Source of the DNA: Lineus longissimus
Taxonomy: Eukaryota; Nemertea; Pilidiophora; Heteronemertea; Lineidae
Assembly (NCBI RefSeq): GCF_910592395.1
Contig: NC_088325.1
Coordinates: forward strand, 5,363,501 to 5,427,500
Direction: 5' to 3'
Length of the DNA stretch: 64,000 nucleotides
Position numbers and translations under genes: made by a program. The notes under the pieces are model-generated. The model did no database searches, had not been told where the DNA came from, and worked only from the letters and a program-made list of their open reading frames with translations. Of this stretch, positions 10,523 through 23,299 are shown piece by piece (the stretch's first letter is position 1; each line of letters starts with the position of its first letter).

Positions 10523-11928
10523 AGGTCTGTCTCATTATAGAACGTTAGGGACAGACGGGAACCTAAGAAGTACCTAATTCAACGTACCAAGCTTGTTAAC
10601 TTTGATGCTATTGGTTACACGAGCATTACCACCAGGGCTGCGCTGCTGTGATGAATACATATGTAAGGTCCTTCTTCTGATTGGTGGTCACCAAAGCACA
10701 TTAGGAACGCCCACCTATACATACAATAGCTTTTTGACAACGTGCGTTGGTTAACTGTCAATGAAGGGAAATCGATGTTACCGATGTTACCGAATAGGCC
10801 TTGTTATAGACAAGCGGTCAATTATTGATAAAAGCCTGGTTGGCTCGTATTAACCAAATTGAGTGTCTTTTTTTATCTAAGTAGTAACTATGCAAAAGAA
10901 AGCGGTTCATTGTTGGACTGTGGCTGAGTAACAGTAACAAGTTATGACTATGATAAGGTGGGGATCCTCAGTCTTTGGGATCTCGATTGCGTGTACCGTT
11001 CCATCTATCGCCCCAACAGCATCTGGAATAGTACCCCAGTTGCCCCGCAGTTGTTTCCACTCTTCATCGGTCGGCCATGTTATACCGTCTTGAAAATAAG
11101 TCCACAAAACATCTGTCATAAAATAAAGTTCCCTGCAAACAGATTGCTTGCTGATATCAAACATTGCACTCATCGCAACAATGTCCGGATATTTCTTGAT
11201 CCAATAGAAAAAAAGTAGTAAACGGTTCTCCACCGACAGCAAATGATCTCGGTACCGTCCTGGCCTGTTTTCCAGAAGGGGCGTAATGTCCTCTACGAGG
11301 TGCTGGAAAGAGGCCACTGTCTCACCTGATAGATACCAAAAGTCCATCTGGTGGTTTCTAATCCTGGTAAAGACGTCGTTACCACCGTATGGACCATTTG
11401 GTTGATTGGTGAGAACTTCATCAAGTCTTGGAGGCAACGGAGGCGGACGCACTTCTAAATTATGAAATGCTGGTGTAAGCAAAACTGGTGGCGGTGGTAT
11501 GGGCGGCGGAGCAGCGAACAAAAACATCCTAATTCTCTCCATGGTAAAAGTAGCGTGAGGCCAAGCGACTGCTGGCCAACACAAACCATGGCAATAAAAT
11601 GTTATCAATAATCAATTCAATTTCGGACAAAAGAATGATATTTTATTGACCATTTTCAATGCGTGTCTAATCATGTCACCACAGGGATAAGGCTAGACGC
11701 ATAATAAAGGAAAATTACATGAACCTTCCCATATGGGCGGTCTATTGCCATTGAATGCAATTATTTAGTGCAAAGATCATTGTTATATGACCGGCCTCCA
11801 TTCAGAACTTGGAACGCAAACGTACTCCACGTGACATGTGAAGGCCTATTAGATTAATCCTACTACGCGTCCATGGACGTTGATTTTGGTTCCCGTCCGT
11901 CCCTTACGTTCTGTTATGAGACAGACCT
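10523..11928 (-). mobile_element. PIF/Harbinger element, copy 2, head-to-tail with copy 1
   Basis: Terminal repeats AGGTCTGTCTCAT (10523) and ATGAGACAGACCT (11928) match copy 1. It shares the single ACT at 10520-10522 with copy 1's right end. Its right flank is ATT, so its own target duplication is imperfect. Relative to copy 1 it lacks about 430 bp (equivalent to roughly 9131-9568), which removes the transposase 3' end. The LTR insertion is absent, so the uninterrupted target can be read here. Confidence 0.85.
10907..11608 (-). pseudogene. PIF/Harbinger transposase, internally deleted (copy 2)
   Basis: Same protein as copy 1, with a slightly longer proline-rich start and a four-residue insertion (PPLP). 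It covers the helical region and the first catalytic Asp (GAIDGTVHAI). It then runs into deletion-joined sequence and loses the second and third catalytic residues, so it cannot encode an active enzyme. Confidence 0.85.
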
Positions 11929-13195
11929 ATTATGACTATTGTTGGCCGGCGATTACTCCCATTGTTGAGAGGTGACTGGCCAGCCAACTGTGGCAGAGAC
12001 AGTAGGTCGAGTGAGGTTTGACAACGATGATCACGATTGACGACGGCCTGACGACGTCGCGCCTCACAAAATCATCGATTGGGCGAGTTTCAACGTTTTG
12101 ACGTAACAAAGGCTACAATGAAAATGTTGCAAGGTGGAAAACGTCTTTCAACAGTCAGAGTCTGGACCGCACGAGAATCCAGATATTTTTATCGTATTGG
12201 CGGATCACTCTCCTGGGTCATGCAATATTTGTTTCAGGCATTTTCGCACATTTAGCTACAGCTACAGCTACATTTGAATGTTAAGAAGGGCTCCGATCAC
12301 TTTATCATATCGTAAACGTCTGTCCCTGGTTGACCTTCCGTGATTTTGGAAGAATTTGAATGGACCTTTCCGGGAGTGAAAGGGGATGGTCACTTAGCAA
12401 GTTGGTTTACATACGTTTTACCAAGTCAAATTTTACACAGTTGGAATTAACTTTTGAAACAACAATTGGTATGGTAGATTATACGCCCTCCTTTAGGTCG
12501 GGGTGCGTAAGCTATACACGTCGGGAAGTTTTTTCTCCTTATTTGGTCAATCCCATCCATATACCAAGAAACATTTTTTCTTGTCGCACTTCTGATTTTA
12601 AAATGGCGCCGATTTTTGTTGCGGGGTAGAACTAATCGCGTCACTAACCATCTCACACACTCGTCACCAGGTAGCTCCTCGCAGTCGAATATTTTATTTC
12701 CGTTGGTTGACTGTATGCCTAATTTTAAATTATCAAATTAATTTCAATTTTTGAACCACACCCGATAATATGAAAAGTCAAGGACTTAGTGCGCCCCCTT
12801 TAGGTCGGGGAGCACGCCCGAAACCACCTACCAACCCCCATGTTGGGATCATCCATAGTTCCTTCCGACACATTTTTGTTTTGATAATACATTGTCCTTA
12901 GTGAGTGTAAGCCACTGTTATATTTAATTCGGGGGGACACCTCCCATTTTGGCCTGTGGCCATGCAGATTTTTCACCATTCCTTCGCTACAGTTTTTAAA
13001 AGTAGTTCATATTTGTTTTAATTATGGCAAATTGGTTCAATGATGTTACAAGCCAATACCAGGCCTAGAGATGAAATTCACCGATCTATGGATCTCTTAT
13101 GGTCGGGATTTTTGAGGTGATTTAAGGGAGTCAAGTCCTTGTTGCATTTCAAATCAAGAGCAGGAAGTCTTCTAGGTGTTATAACAAACATACTA
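11929..13195. other. intergenic; one diverged repeat arm
   Basis: No exon or RNA gene is recognised. Positions about 12378-12458 are the inverse of about 23888-23965, an 80-bp repeat pair around GGTCACTTAGCAAGTTGG. The motif CCTTTAGGTCGGGG occurs twice (about 12490 and 12800). Confidence 0.5.
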
Positions 13196-13224
13196 CTCTC
13201 TTAAATCCATGGAGTCAAATTTGA

Positions 13225-13600
13225 CACTTTCTTGACACTTTCATGGTGCCCGATTAGTGACGACACCGTGCGGTGTCATATCGACACCACGATGGTGTCA
13301 AAATGTTATTACACTACTGATGGTGTCACTTTGGTGTCATTTTTGTTGACACCAAATGGAGCAGTTTCCAACCTCTTTCAGTGTCGAAAATGACACCAAA
13401 TGGGGCCGTTTTTCCACCCTCTACTAGTGTCGAAAAGGACACCACTGGTGGTGTCGCAATGGTGCAATTTCTTGGCACCAAATGCCCGAGTCGTCTCCTC
13501 ACCATTTCATGGTGTTGACAATTCCACTTGAGCGAGTCAAACGCTTAACACCATTGCAGTGTCAAAGATTTTTGACAGCTCAAATGGCTCCATAAAACTG
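13225..13600. repeat. subterminal GACACC/GGTGTC repeat cluster (left)
   Basis: More than a dozen GGTGTC or GACACC hexamers in both orientations, many as short palindromes with 2-6 base loops. A matching smaller cluster lies at about 18217-18425. Such clusters often serve as transposase-binding arrays near element ends. Confidence 0.6.
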
Positions 13601-14238
13601 GTGATTACCGCAGTCTTGCCATACAGTTGAGAAGAAAGAGAAAGATTCATTGATTGAATTTATTTATCAAAGTAAAAACTTACACATTTACTCACTCCAG
13701 TTGAAGTGTGTATGTTCGATAAAATAGTACATGTATTAAGCCATTTGTTAATTAACAGAAAAATAAATACAATAACACATAGTTGCCATGGTTACATGGA
13801 TGGACTGAGTGGACAGACTCTCTCTTGGTGAAGAGAGTAAGTTTGATGAAATAGTAAACACAGGAACATAAATACAACAATAGAACTTATAATGAAAGTC
13901 AATTGAGGTTGGTGCACTGGTGGCCACATCCATGTACAATGTAGTGGTTATAGGTTGGTTGGACGGAGTGAACAAACTCACTCTGGGTGAAGTGAGTAGT
14001 TTGATAAAATAGTAAACACATAATGCACATATTATGTAAAGAAGACATTGTATACACCAACCAAAAATGTTTCGTCACTCCAGCTACAGCAAAGGCTTTA
14101 AAATTGCAAAAATGGCAATGAAAGCACATGGTGATAGTGAGAAGAACAAGTGCTACTGGGACTATTCTATCAAGACTCAGAGGGACTTGCTGCACTGTCA
14201 ATTATATCAATACATAATTGACCAGAAATGGATTGGTC

Positions 14239-15848
14239 CTAAGCGACATTATCAGTGTCCTTCACTAGGTCCAGCGAGGACATAAGGGTCTTCACCTGCC
14301 TTGGCGCATTCTTGGTTTCTCGGATCTTGTAGATGAAGGTCTCCATGAAGAAATAAAATGGCTCCAAACATAGAGCATACTCCATACTGAAAACATATAT
14401 GGCCTTGAAAAGCCTGTCAAATGCCGTAATGATGTTGTCACCAGCAGGGATGACATAATCGTCAATGATGATGAAAAACTCCTTGGGATCCTTCAAAGAG
14501 CCCCCCAAGCAGAAGAGGAGGGGCTGTTTATATTTGGATTTATCCCTTTCCTTCGCTAACATCGCCACATCACTTCCAATCTGCAAAAGAAGAATACAAC
14601 ATGAGATTACACTTTCTAATACTATCACTATTCTATAAAAATAGTGTCAACTAACAAACTCAGTCTGGTCTAAAAGTTCAAGCACTTACACTTCGGTAGA
14701 TATTTGAAAAATATACATAAATAGCGCATGAATCATTGGAAAATTTGACAACGCCAAGGGTGGCTTCATACAAATCACACCAACCACATCTCTTTACACA
14801 AACATGGGGCTCCATCTTTCACTTCAACCAGGTGGCCTACCCAAACAGCTAGAATAACATGAATTGTACTCACAGGATGACACTGGATCAAACATGATCG
14901 AGCTTGGCAGCGACTAGCTGCAGCTGATCGTTTCCCATTACCAGTCGTCTTCGTGTAATTTGTGGCTGGAAGCAGTCCAGCCAACAACATCAGGGCTATG
15001 AGATCGCCTGTAAGAATAAAGATAGAGAATAAAGTGACTGCAAGTAGTAAATCTATTGGAATTGGTGCTATACAAGACTTATTCATTGATTATCATCATT
15101 ACTATAGTCTATCACAGGCTTTAGTAGGATGCAGAATAAATGAATGAATGGACCAATTATCAGATAGTATATGGCTAGAATGGTAAGCTTTAAAAACCTC
15201 AATGAAAGTACTTCAAACTCTTTACTGCTGACACGTAGTCTACTTGATTTTGACAAAATAATTGTCCTTAACCCCCTCTTGTTACGAACAGCTGAAGAAA
15301 ATAACAGTTATTCAGCCGCCTATAAATTACAACACTGAAGTTATCAAGTCGCTGAAGTCAAATGCTTACTATTTCCATCCCCATACGTTGTTAGCAGGTC
15401 TGTAATTTCAGTTGTCTTCTCCAATTTGGCAACCTCAATTATTTTGAGTGCAAATGAGTGGCGCCACCTAAGAAGGAACCACGCCGCATTATCAGGGAAC
15501 ATTACCTCAAATTCGGAGTTGATCTGGAAGAAAAAAGTATGATCGTTTGTCAAGCACATTTTTTTTGTTCATGAGGGTGACAGTAACAATAATTAACACA
15601 ATCTTTGATCTGAAAAGAGGCACATACATGTACAGTACATGTTTCGGTACTATTGAGAGTGATCTACTTTTGGAAAGGTTATTCAACAGTCATACCAACT
15701 GAGGCATATCACGGAATCTTGGATATTCCTCAAACACCTCATCCAGAGACTGTTTTGCCATCACCCCTCTTCGGTACGAATAGGTGTCGATTAGATATTC
15801 CCGTAGTTGGGACAGGTTTTCCTTTGTTGGTGGATGAAATTTCATCCA
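14239..15848 (-). CDS. four-exon gene of unknown function (3' part)
   Basis: Four exons on the minus strand join without breaking frame: 15848-15696, 15523-15370, 15007-14874 and 14580-14239 (stop). Introns begin GTATGA, GTAAGC and GTGAGT and end in pyrimidine-rich tracts with CAG. Junction phases 0, 1 and 0 agree on both sides. Recognisable blocks are LDEVFEEYPRFRDMPQL, FEVMFPDNAAWFLLRW, LIALMLLAGLLP and LFCLGGSLKDPKEFFIIID followed by a Phe/Tyr-rich end. I associate this pattern with long uncharacterised invertebrate and fish proteins, often in many copies, with no known reaction. The 5' exons are not resolved; a candidate on the minus strand around 16010-15890 does not join in phase. It lies inside the putative TA-flanked element, so it may be cargo. 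Confidence 0.7.
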
Positions 15849-16224
15849 CTCAATATGTAAAAGAACATCAGGTTAAGTGGAAGATGAATCATTATCTACG
15901 TGCTTTCAAAAAAGCGGCAGAGATAGTTTTATCAAGTTCGGCATCTGTGTCAATTCGATCGTTCGTCAGTCTGTCGGTAACAGCATCTCCTCCAATACTG
16001 CGCATTGCATCAATCCGAAACTTAGGTATATTTGATTTACCTACTTTTCAAGGTCGCAGCGCGGTCAAAGTGTCCTGCTTGAACTACCGTCAGACAATGG
16101 CAGCATATTTTGTAACCGCTATAATTACAGATACCAATCTTGCTACAGACAAGCCCCTACATGTAGGTGACAGTAAATTTACATACACAATCTTGGCCTG
16201 ATATCATTCCTTTTTGGCCACAAC

Positions 16225-17235
16225 GGTATGAGGCGCCATGTGGGACTTTAATTGTTTCCCTAAATTATTTCAAATAATGTCATTGTTTCAAACAAAAAAT
16301 GAACAAATCAGAAATTATTTCATCCAATAAAGTACGTTTTAGAAACAATTATTTTGTATTCAAACCAGCGTTTTTATTTGTTAAACCATCGGTTTATTTT
16401 CAAACCAGGAAAACATACACAAATTGTTTCCATACCATAGTAGTTCTGCAAATCCATGGTTTGGAAACCATACCAAGTTATTCTTTTTATTATTTCAAAC
16501 CATGTGGATTCGCAAAGTCATTATTTCAATGGTTTATAAACCACGAATATGTGCGGAAAACATTCTTTGCATCCCATGAAAAATTGTATACGCTACAAAC
16601 TTGTGGTATGCATATAATTGTTTTACGCAGCCACGGGCGCCATGTGGGAATTAAATTATTTGACGAAATTATTTGAAATAAGCAAATTATATCGAAATAA
16701 ATGAGTGAACCAAGTCAAGATTATTTCCAAACCATAAATTTGCTTATTCAATTGTATTCAAACCATTTACTGTTCCTATCGATATTGTTTCAAACAATGA
16801 ATTTGCTCTCTTTTGATTATATTCATCCAATAAAACAACGTAACTTTATTGTTTTCAAATAATACATTTTCTGAATATCCGTGGTTTCAAATAATCAAAC
16901 TGTCTCGAAATGATGGTTTGTTAAGTAATCAAAATTAAAAAAGTCATGGTTTCTCAAACCAGGAAATTGTCCATTGCATTGGATGATAAACAATCACGCA
17001 CAAAATCATTATTTCCAAACCATCACTTTTTAAACTGATCGTTTCAAATCATGAAAGTATGCACGAAATTATTTGTATACAATCTAATTGTACTCATCTA
17101 ATGTTGATTATTTGCATCCCACCAACGTTTTTTCAAACCATGAAAACGCGAACTCTGATTGTTTCAATCCAATCACTTTCAAAAGTCATTGTTTCCATCC
17201 AAGCAAAACTACGTTCATGGTATGCGCACATGGTT
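16225..17235. repeat. degenerate AAACCA/TGGTTT repeat block
   Basis: About 1 kb in which TTTCAAACCAT-like strings and inverses recur every 30-60 bp. The phrase GGCGCCATGTGGGA occurs at about 16232 and 16638. No protein or RNA is suggested. It may be an old satellite or foldback element. Confidence 0.55.
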
Positions 17236-18216
17236 TGCGCAGTAGACGGGTTTTAGGCCTCGTTAGGGAGTTTTTCCCAAATGTACGACTCAGGAGGCGA
17301 AAATGACATGCCTAGCCCCAACCGCTTAAATTGGAACGCACCATGGCCTGGGTTAACACTTTGTATAGACGGGTCAAAACTAAGCAACCTACCTTACATG
17401 ATATACCAGAGACTTCCATAGCCATAGGAGGAGCCTACTAAGTACATGGACAGGTAGGTAGGCTAGGCCTACAATGCATTGTAGAATGGTTTGTACATTC
17501 AACACTGGTCACTGCCACTATGGCACTAATGCTAATGCCAGTACATGTACTCCCAGGTATTGTCGAGACACTTCACTTTACTTTGTCTAGGAACAATCAA
17601 AACAGGCAAATGCTTCGTTTTCACTGACTTTGAAGCATGATGATGTTTATGATTATGCCGAATTTTGAAGAAACAATCGGCCTAACCCTCAATCCGCTCA
17701 AAAACGCAAAAACAAACACCCCGAAAAGCAACCTGGTCTAAGTTCAAAATCGAAGTGTCTTGTAAATTCGTACATAGCTAGCTACATCAAGTACCAAGGG
17801 TTATAAGTCAAGAACAAATGAACAGCCAGTGCTTGGACTTTATGAGGGCGGGATATTTGAAAAACCTGCCTTGTTTCATGTTTGAAAAGACAGGCTGCAC
17901 ACATGCACACACACATGATGAGCATGCATGCAATGCAATTTCAAAGGAATGGAAAAAAACGGGCAAAAAATGCCTGAAACAGAAAGATTATAGCAAAATT
18001 ATTACAAAATCAATACATTACCTTCGAAATGAGCAATTGTCTGCTCATCCAGCCCATTTTGTTGTAGGAAATTTCGGGTTGGATCGTCCATTTTATGAGA
18101 TATGAGGCCAACAATCAAGCAGATGACATGCAGAACTGCAGCTGCAAATGGCTAAAACAAAAGGCTGGAGGTCATCTGATCGAAACGGCGGGAAAGTTGT
18201 TTACCACTTTGGGGTA

Positions 18217-18425
18217 CCGTCTGACACCGCTACGGTGTCACAGTGTAACACCCCGTTGGGCAGCTTACTCCATGTGGTGTCTAAATAAATGACACCGCTA
18301 CAGTGCAAAAGATAAATGACACCATGGAGGATCAGAGAGACTTTGATTGACTCTTTTAGAGTCAAATGTGAATCTATATGGAGTCAAAAAAATTTGACAC
18401 CATAATGGAGCCTAAAATATGACAC
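18217..18425. repeat. subterminal GACACC/GGTGTC repeat cluster (right)
   Basis: Right-hand counterpart of the cluster at 13225-13600, with GACACCGCTACGGTGTC palindromes followed by GAGTCAAA units just inside the terminal repeat. Confidence 0.55.
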
Positions 18426-18874
18426 CCTGGAATTAAGAGAGTATAACAAAATTACCCAATTGAACTACAAGCACTGTGATGTAAATTCAACCAAAAATGT
18501 GAATTTTCTTAAACTTTTCCTTGGTGCAATTGGGCGTGAACACCCGACAGAACAGCCAGCATTAAACCACTTGCGAACATAAGTTGATATTTTCACACAT
18601 TCATGCCATGTACCTTTGTCTGCTTTGATGGGCAGTGATTATGTAATACCAACCAACTTGTTTGTAATGGACTGGTTTTCGTTGACGAATTGGTTGTCTT
18701 GGAGAAGGTACATCAAGTAACACCATAACGGTAGCCTATGAACATAATTACGATGTTACCATGGCCACTTAGAAATGCAGCTATTGGCTTAATGTGTTTG
18801 ACCGACACATGATTCTGATGCACAAGTCAGTGTACAAAGACATCAAGGAATACAAGGTACCATGTTACATGGTA

Positions 18875-20238
18875 TGGCAAGCCGTTTGCTTCAAAAAGTC
18901 GAAATGATTTTTTTTCTAGTCGAAATGATTTTTTTCAAGTCAAGAAAAAAAATTTGAAATAAATTTTTTTTTTCAAGTCGAGATATTTATTTTTCTTCTC
19001 ATTTAACTTATTGAAGTTAAATCAAATAATAAAAATTTCACTGCGAGAAAAAAATGATTATAAAAATTAAAATAGTGTTTGTAAAATATAATAATGATAC
19101 ATAATAAATACCGAAATAGTGTCGAAAGTAAAAATTTCATACTCGAGTAAAAATTTCATACTCGAGAAAATAATCAGTCGAGCGCTACAAAAATAAAGTC
19201 GAACATTATGACGTCATCAGTTTTTGTGTACATTGCGCGCGCCGCCTAATTCAACACCTGGCCAGCCGCGATCAGGCCCGTGTGTCGTGTTATTCTGCAA
19301 ACCCTCTATCGCGTGCAATACCTGATCGTTAGTGCTGTGCATAGGCACCAAGACCTCCGCAAAATCTTCTGCCAAAACGGAACCGGTGTAATGTTTTTGA
19401 GTGTTTCTGTTTTTGAGTGTTTCCCCTCATTGTTTGGGAACGCTCAAAAATAGATTGACAAGTTTTTCTGTGTATCCCCCCTATTGAAAAGTCGTGGTCT
19501 CTCCAGCTGCCTATTGTTTGGAAACACTGACACATGGGGAACAACCACAGATGTTACACCGGCACCGAAGTGATCGCATGCACGTATATACAGCGCACTC
19601 AGAATTCCTAGAATGTCATCTAGTAGCCTGGAACAGTTCTCTAGTTTGTTTTGATCTAATGATTGTCTGGCCCTTTCAGATCGCCGGACCATAGCGGGAC
19701 ACTGACGCAGACACTCGGCAATGTCAACAACATCGCCTCCCGCTATCTTGCATACTGTATAGACTGGTCCCCTGCTATGTATATATGTGGGCATTAGAAT
19801 GCGAAGTCAGCAAGAGAACGGTTGGGGACGAGTCTACATACTGTACACGAAAAGTGATGACGTCATAATGTTCGACTTATTTTTTCTGTCTCGAATGTGT
19901 TTTTTTTTGTTGAATAGGAAATTTGTCATTTACAATAAATTTTTATCGACTTGAAAAAAAATTTAAAAGAATTAGAAAAATAATCAACTGATAAGTTGTA
20001 TATAAAAAAATTAATGAAAAAAACTTTTTCTTTTCTTAAAAAAAAATATGTATATATATTTAAAAAGTCGACTTAAAAAAAAACAAACTTGTAGAATTGA
20101 AAAAAATGTGTAAACTTGAAAATACTAATCTCAACTTTTTGAAGAAATTTCTTGACTTGAAATATTTTTTCTTGACTTGAAAAAAAAATCTCGACTTGAA
20201 AAAAATCATCTCGACTTTTTGAAGCAAACGGCTTGCCA
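18875..20238. mobile_element. TA-target TIR element with long inverted repeats
   Basis: TGGCAAGCCGTTTGCTTC at 18875 is mirrored at 20221-20238, and both ends are flanked by TA (18873-18874, 20239-20240). Inverted similarity continues inward as A/T-rich AAGTCGA-type units. It reaches a further matched pair around GACGTCATAATGTTCGAC (about 19198-19222 and 19853-19880), so the arms are about 350 bp. The middle has an open frame on the minus strand (19444-19794) with no motif I can name. The TA target suggests Tc1/mariner-type mobilisation. Confidence 0.7.
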
Positions 20239-21124
20239 TATACATGGAGAAGCTAATAAATAATCGCACTATTGTGGATTACACAAGTTTCATATTTGTG
20301 ATGGATATATTACAACTTATGAGAGATATGTGATCAATGCGTGTTAGCAGATTTCTTTAACTTTTATTTGAATGGGACCCATCATCTACCACACATAGAA
20401 TGGCTTTCCTTTGTGATATAACTTGCATAACATGATACCTCTGGCAAATAGCTTTCCTCAGATGAAATAGATATTCATTTGAGAAACGTTGATTATCAAT
20501 TGTACTCCGTTCATCCACGTAAGGACTTTATCCGCCATCAGCATATAACTTGCAATCTCAGTTAATGCAATATATTTGGAAAAAGGCGCGTCATAGACGT
20601 CATGAAAATGACCAACCCTTAACTTTGTCAACACCCATAGTATGATTCAATAGCAAAGGGATTGATTGTAGATGTTATTGAGCATAAAAGGGAAATGCCC
20701 CTTCATCAGATCTTGCTCCATTGATAGTATTTGATTCCAGTGGAAACCAGCCCATTGAGGGTCAATACCAGTAATTCAGACTCTATGACAGTCCTACCAG
20801 AAAGTAAATGTCCTTCGTTTTAAAAAAAATATCACATAGATGAAATAAGATATTTGAATGCGGTTTTCAGCAGAGTATGGTATATTTAGTTGGTCATATA
20901 TCTGTTGTATTTGGATGCACCTGATTCCATCCCTTCATAATGTTACAAACATTTCAAAAAAGGTCCAAAAATCACCTTTCTTATTTCATGTGCCTTTTCA
21001 AGATTCACATGAGCCCATGAACTGTGCTTTACGACCATCAATTTTTGGCACTTACAATTACATAGAATGTGTTCGATACTCATGACAATTGCACATTTTT
21101 GTTTAGGATTTTTTATGTTAATTT

Positions 21125-21860
21125 TTAGCTCACCTCTGGGGAGCTTATGATATGATACTCTGGCGTCCGTCGTCGTCCGTTAGCGGAGCATGTTTCGTCA
21201 ACGGTAGGGCTAGATGCTTAAAACTTGGTATGATGGTAGCTTTGGGCAATATGCCCAGACATACTTTTCTTTTTTTCGCGATATGACCTAATTTCTGGCC
21301 TCCTGGTGGCCATCTTGGAAATTTTGCCCTTTTGAAGCTAATGATTGTAAATAGAGCGACGAAATTTTTATGGTGGGTGTATCAAATAAGGTTTTATAAA
21401 TGACATATCATCTGGGTTTTTGATTTGACCTACTTTTCAGGGTCACAGAGGTCAAAGTTCACTAAATCAACGATAAAGTTTCGTTTCTATTTGAGCTGGA
21501 AGGTTTTAAACGTGTGATGACATGTATCTAGAGACCATCTATTCTACCCCAAAAATGTGTCCCGCTCGGACTTCAAATATGGCCGCCAGGCGGCCATCTT
21601 AAAAATGTAACAAAGTCGTATTGCAACCAAATTTCATGTGATTGTATATCTATGTACTCTCTACAAAATCCCTGATTTTCAGTCAAAGCCATCGACCAAT
21701 ATGGCCGCCAGGCGGTGTTCTTGAAAATTAAATAAAGTCCTATTACTCCGAAACTAATGATCGGATTGCAACCAAACTTCATGTGATTATCTATACATGT
21801 ACTCATATCAATATCCCTTATTATCCCGAATCGCCATCCGCTAGGCCGCCATCCTGAAAA
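21125..21860. repeat. dispersed repeat with GGCCGCCAGGCGG units
   Basis: Begins with TTAGCTCACCTCTGGGGAGC and CGTCCGTCGTCGTCCG, then carries diverged tandem copies (about 115-130 bp) of a unit with ATATGGCCGCCAGGCGG and CAACCAAATTTCATGTGATT. From memory this is of a kind often found in marine invertebrate genomes; no gene is implied. Confidence 0.6.
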
Positions 21861-22385
21861 TCCAAGGAAGTCCTTTTAAACTTTTGAGCAGATGTCAACT
21901 AATTTCCATGTGGCATGTGCACTCTTCAATAACCCTGAAATTCAGCCAACTTTATAAACAAAATGCTATACTTAGATGGTACCGATAATTTTCTTTTGTG
22001 CCATTGAGCTGAGAAGAATAATAATATTCAATGGAATCGAAACTGGTGAAACTAGCCAGAAACTGTTCTCCCCATATCCACTGCAAATGACATGTATTAC
22101 ATCACCTAAGATGAGCACATGGTCCCTGGACCATTTAATTTAATCTCTACCATAACCTTTGATAAAGACCTCCAATCCTTCATGCATGAGCTAAGTTGGC
22201 CATAAAGACCCTGACTGACTGCATTGCTAACTATGAGGGGTGTTCTCAAAAGTCATCAGCTGTCTGAAAAAAAACATGCAGCGATCTAAAACTAATCTTC
22301 AAAATGAAAGAATTTAACAGGAATTTTCTAGTAATGAAAGCCAAAAACACCTTTGTTGCAGCAAAGTTCACTCATTGCTTGGTGT

Positions 22386-22543
22386 ATTCCTGTTTCGCCT
22401 ATTCCTGTTCCGCCTATTCCTGTTTCGCCTAATTCCTTATTCGCCTATTCCTGATTCGCCTACTTCCTGTTTCGCCTAATTCCTGATTCGCCTATTCCTG
22501 TTTCGCCTAATTCCTGTTTCGCCTATTCCTGTTTCGCCTATTC
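22386..22543. repeat. minisatellite, 14-15 bp unit (ATTCCTGTTTCGCCT)
   Basis: About eleven units of ATTCCTGTTTCGCCT with small variations. The same unit appears inverted at 23112-23299. Confidence 0.9.
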
Positions 22544-23111
22544 AAATGTATTGCTAACCTCCCCATAGACGTAGGAATATGAACCGTCACTGTTAAAGGC
22601 TATCATTAAGAATAAAGTCTGAAATAATGGATTTAGCGACATGTCAATTATTTCAGTATTATTGGGAATAACTTTGGAAAATTATACATAGCTTACATCG
22701 GCTTATGTTTTAGCTTATTTTAAAAGGCAAGAAATAAAATAGTAAGAAAGTTTTACCCTTTCATTAGATTTGAGAAATGTTTCTTAGGCCTGCATTATAT
22801 ATTGTGGATTCTCTTTCTTTTGTCTTGGTCAGTACCTATAGCTACTGCTTTACTCTACTTAATATATTAGTTTTTACTGTGTGTCAGTATGGTCATATAG
22901 TCAAATAAGTCCCGGACTGTCCCCGCTTTCAAGGTGACTCTTTCAAAACGGTCATGGCATGGTTTGTTAACAAAGTTGATGGTATTTGAGTAGTCAAATT
23001 GTCATCACATCGTTAACATCATCCAATTATTGCCCCCTCACATTTTCCCCATAAAATGGACATGCATCCCTAAGGTTCCCCGTGGGAGAGTCGATTTATT
23101 GTACTGGAAAG

Positions 23112-23299
23112 TAGGCGAAACAGGAAGTAGGCGAAACAGGAATAGGCGAAACAGGAAATAGGCCAAACAGGAAATAGGCCAAACAGGAATAGGCGAAACA
23201 GGAATAGGCGGAACAGGAATAGGCGAAACAGGAATAGGCGAAACAGGAATTTTGTAGGCGAAACAGGAATAGGCGAAACAGGAATAGGCGAAACAGGCA
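23112..23299. repeat. inverted minisatellite, unit AGGCGAAACAGGAAT
   Basis: About twelve to thirteen units, the exact inverse of the array at 22386-22543 and separated from it by about 570 bp. The repetitive peptides it encodes in open frames are artefacts of the repeat. Confidence 0.9.

Larger units (their letters stand above)
13196..18441. mobile_element. possible large TA-target TIR element
   Basis: CTCTCTTAA at 13196 and its inverse TTAAGAGAG ending at 18441 are each flanked by TA (13194-13195 and 18442-18443). Just inside both ends are clusters of GACACC/GGTGTC and GAGTCAAA motifs, so the ends are related beyond the short repeat. The 5.2 kb interior holds a spliced gene and a degenerate repeat block. 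It could be one large element carrying a gene, or two related small elements flanking host DNA. The ends are seen; the unity is inference. Confidence 0.45.

Noticed and set aside
15653-16201. 182-codon + strand frame
   Set aside because: Its left part is antisense to the phase-consistent exon at 15696-15848, which shows recognisable protein blocks on the minus strand.
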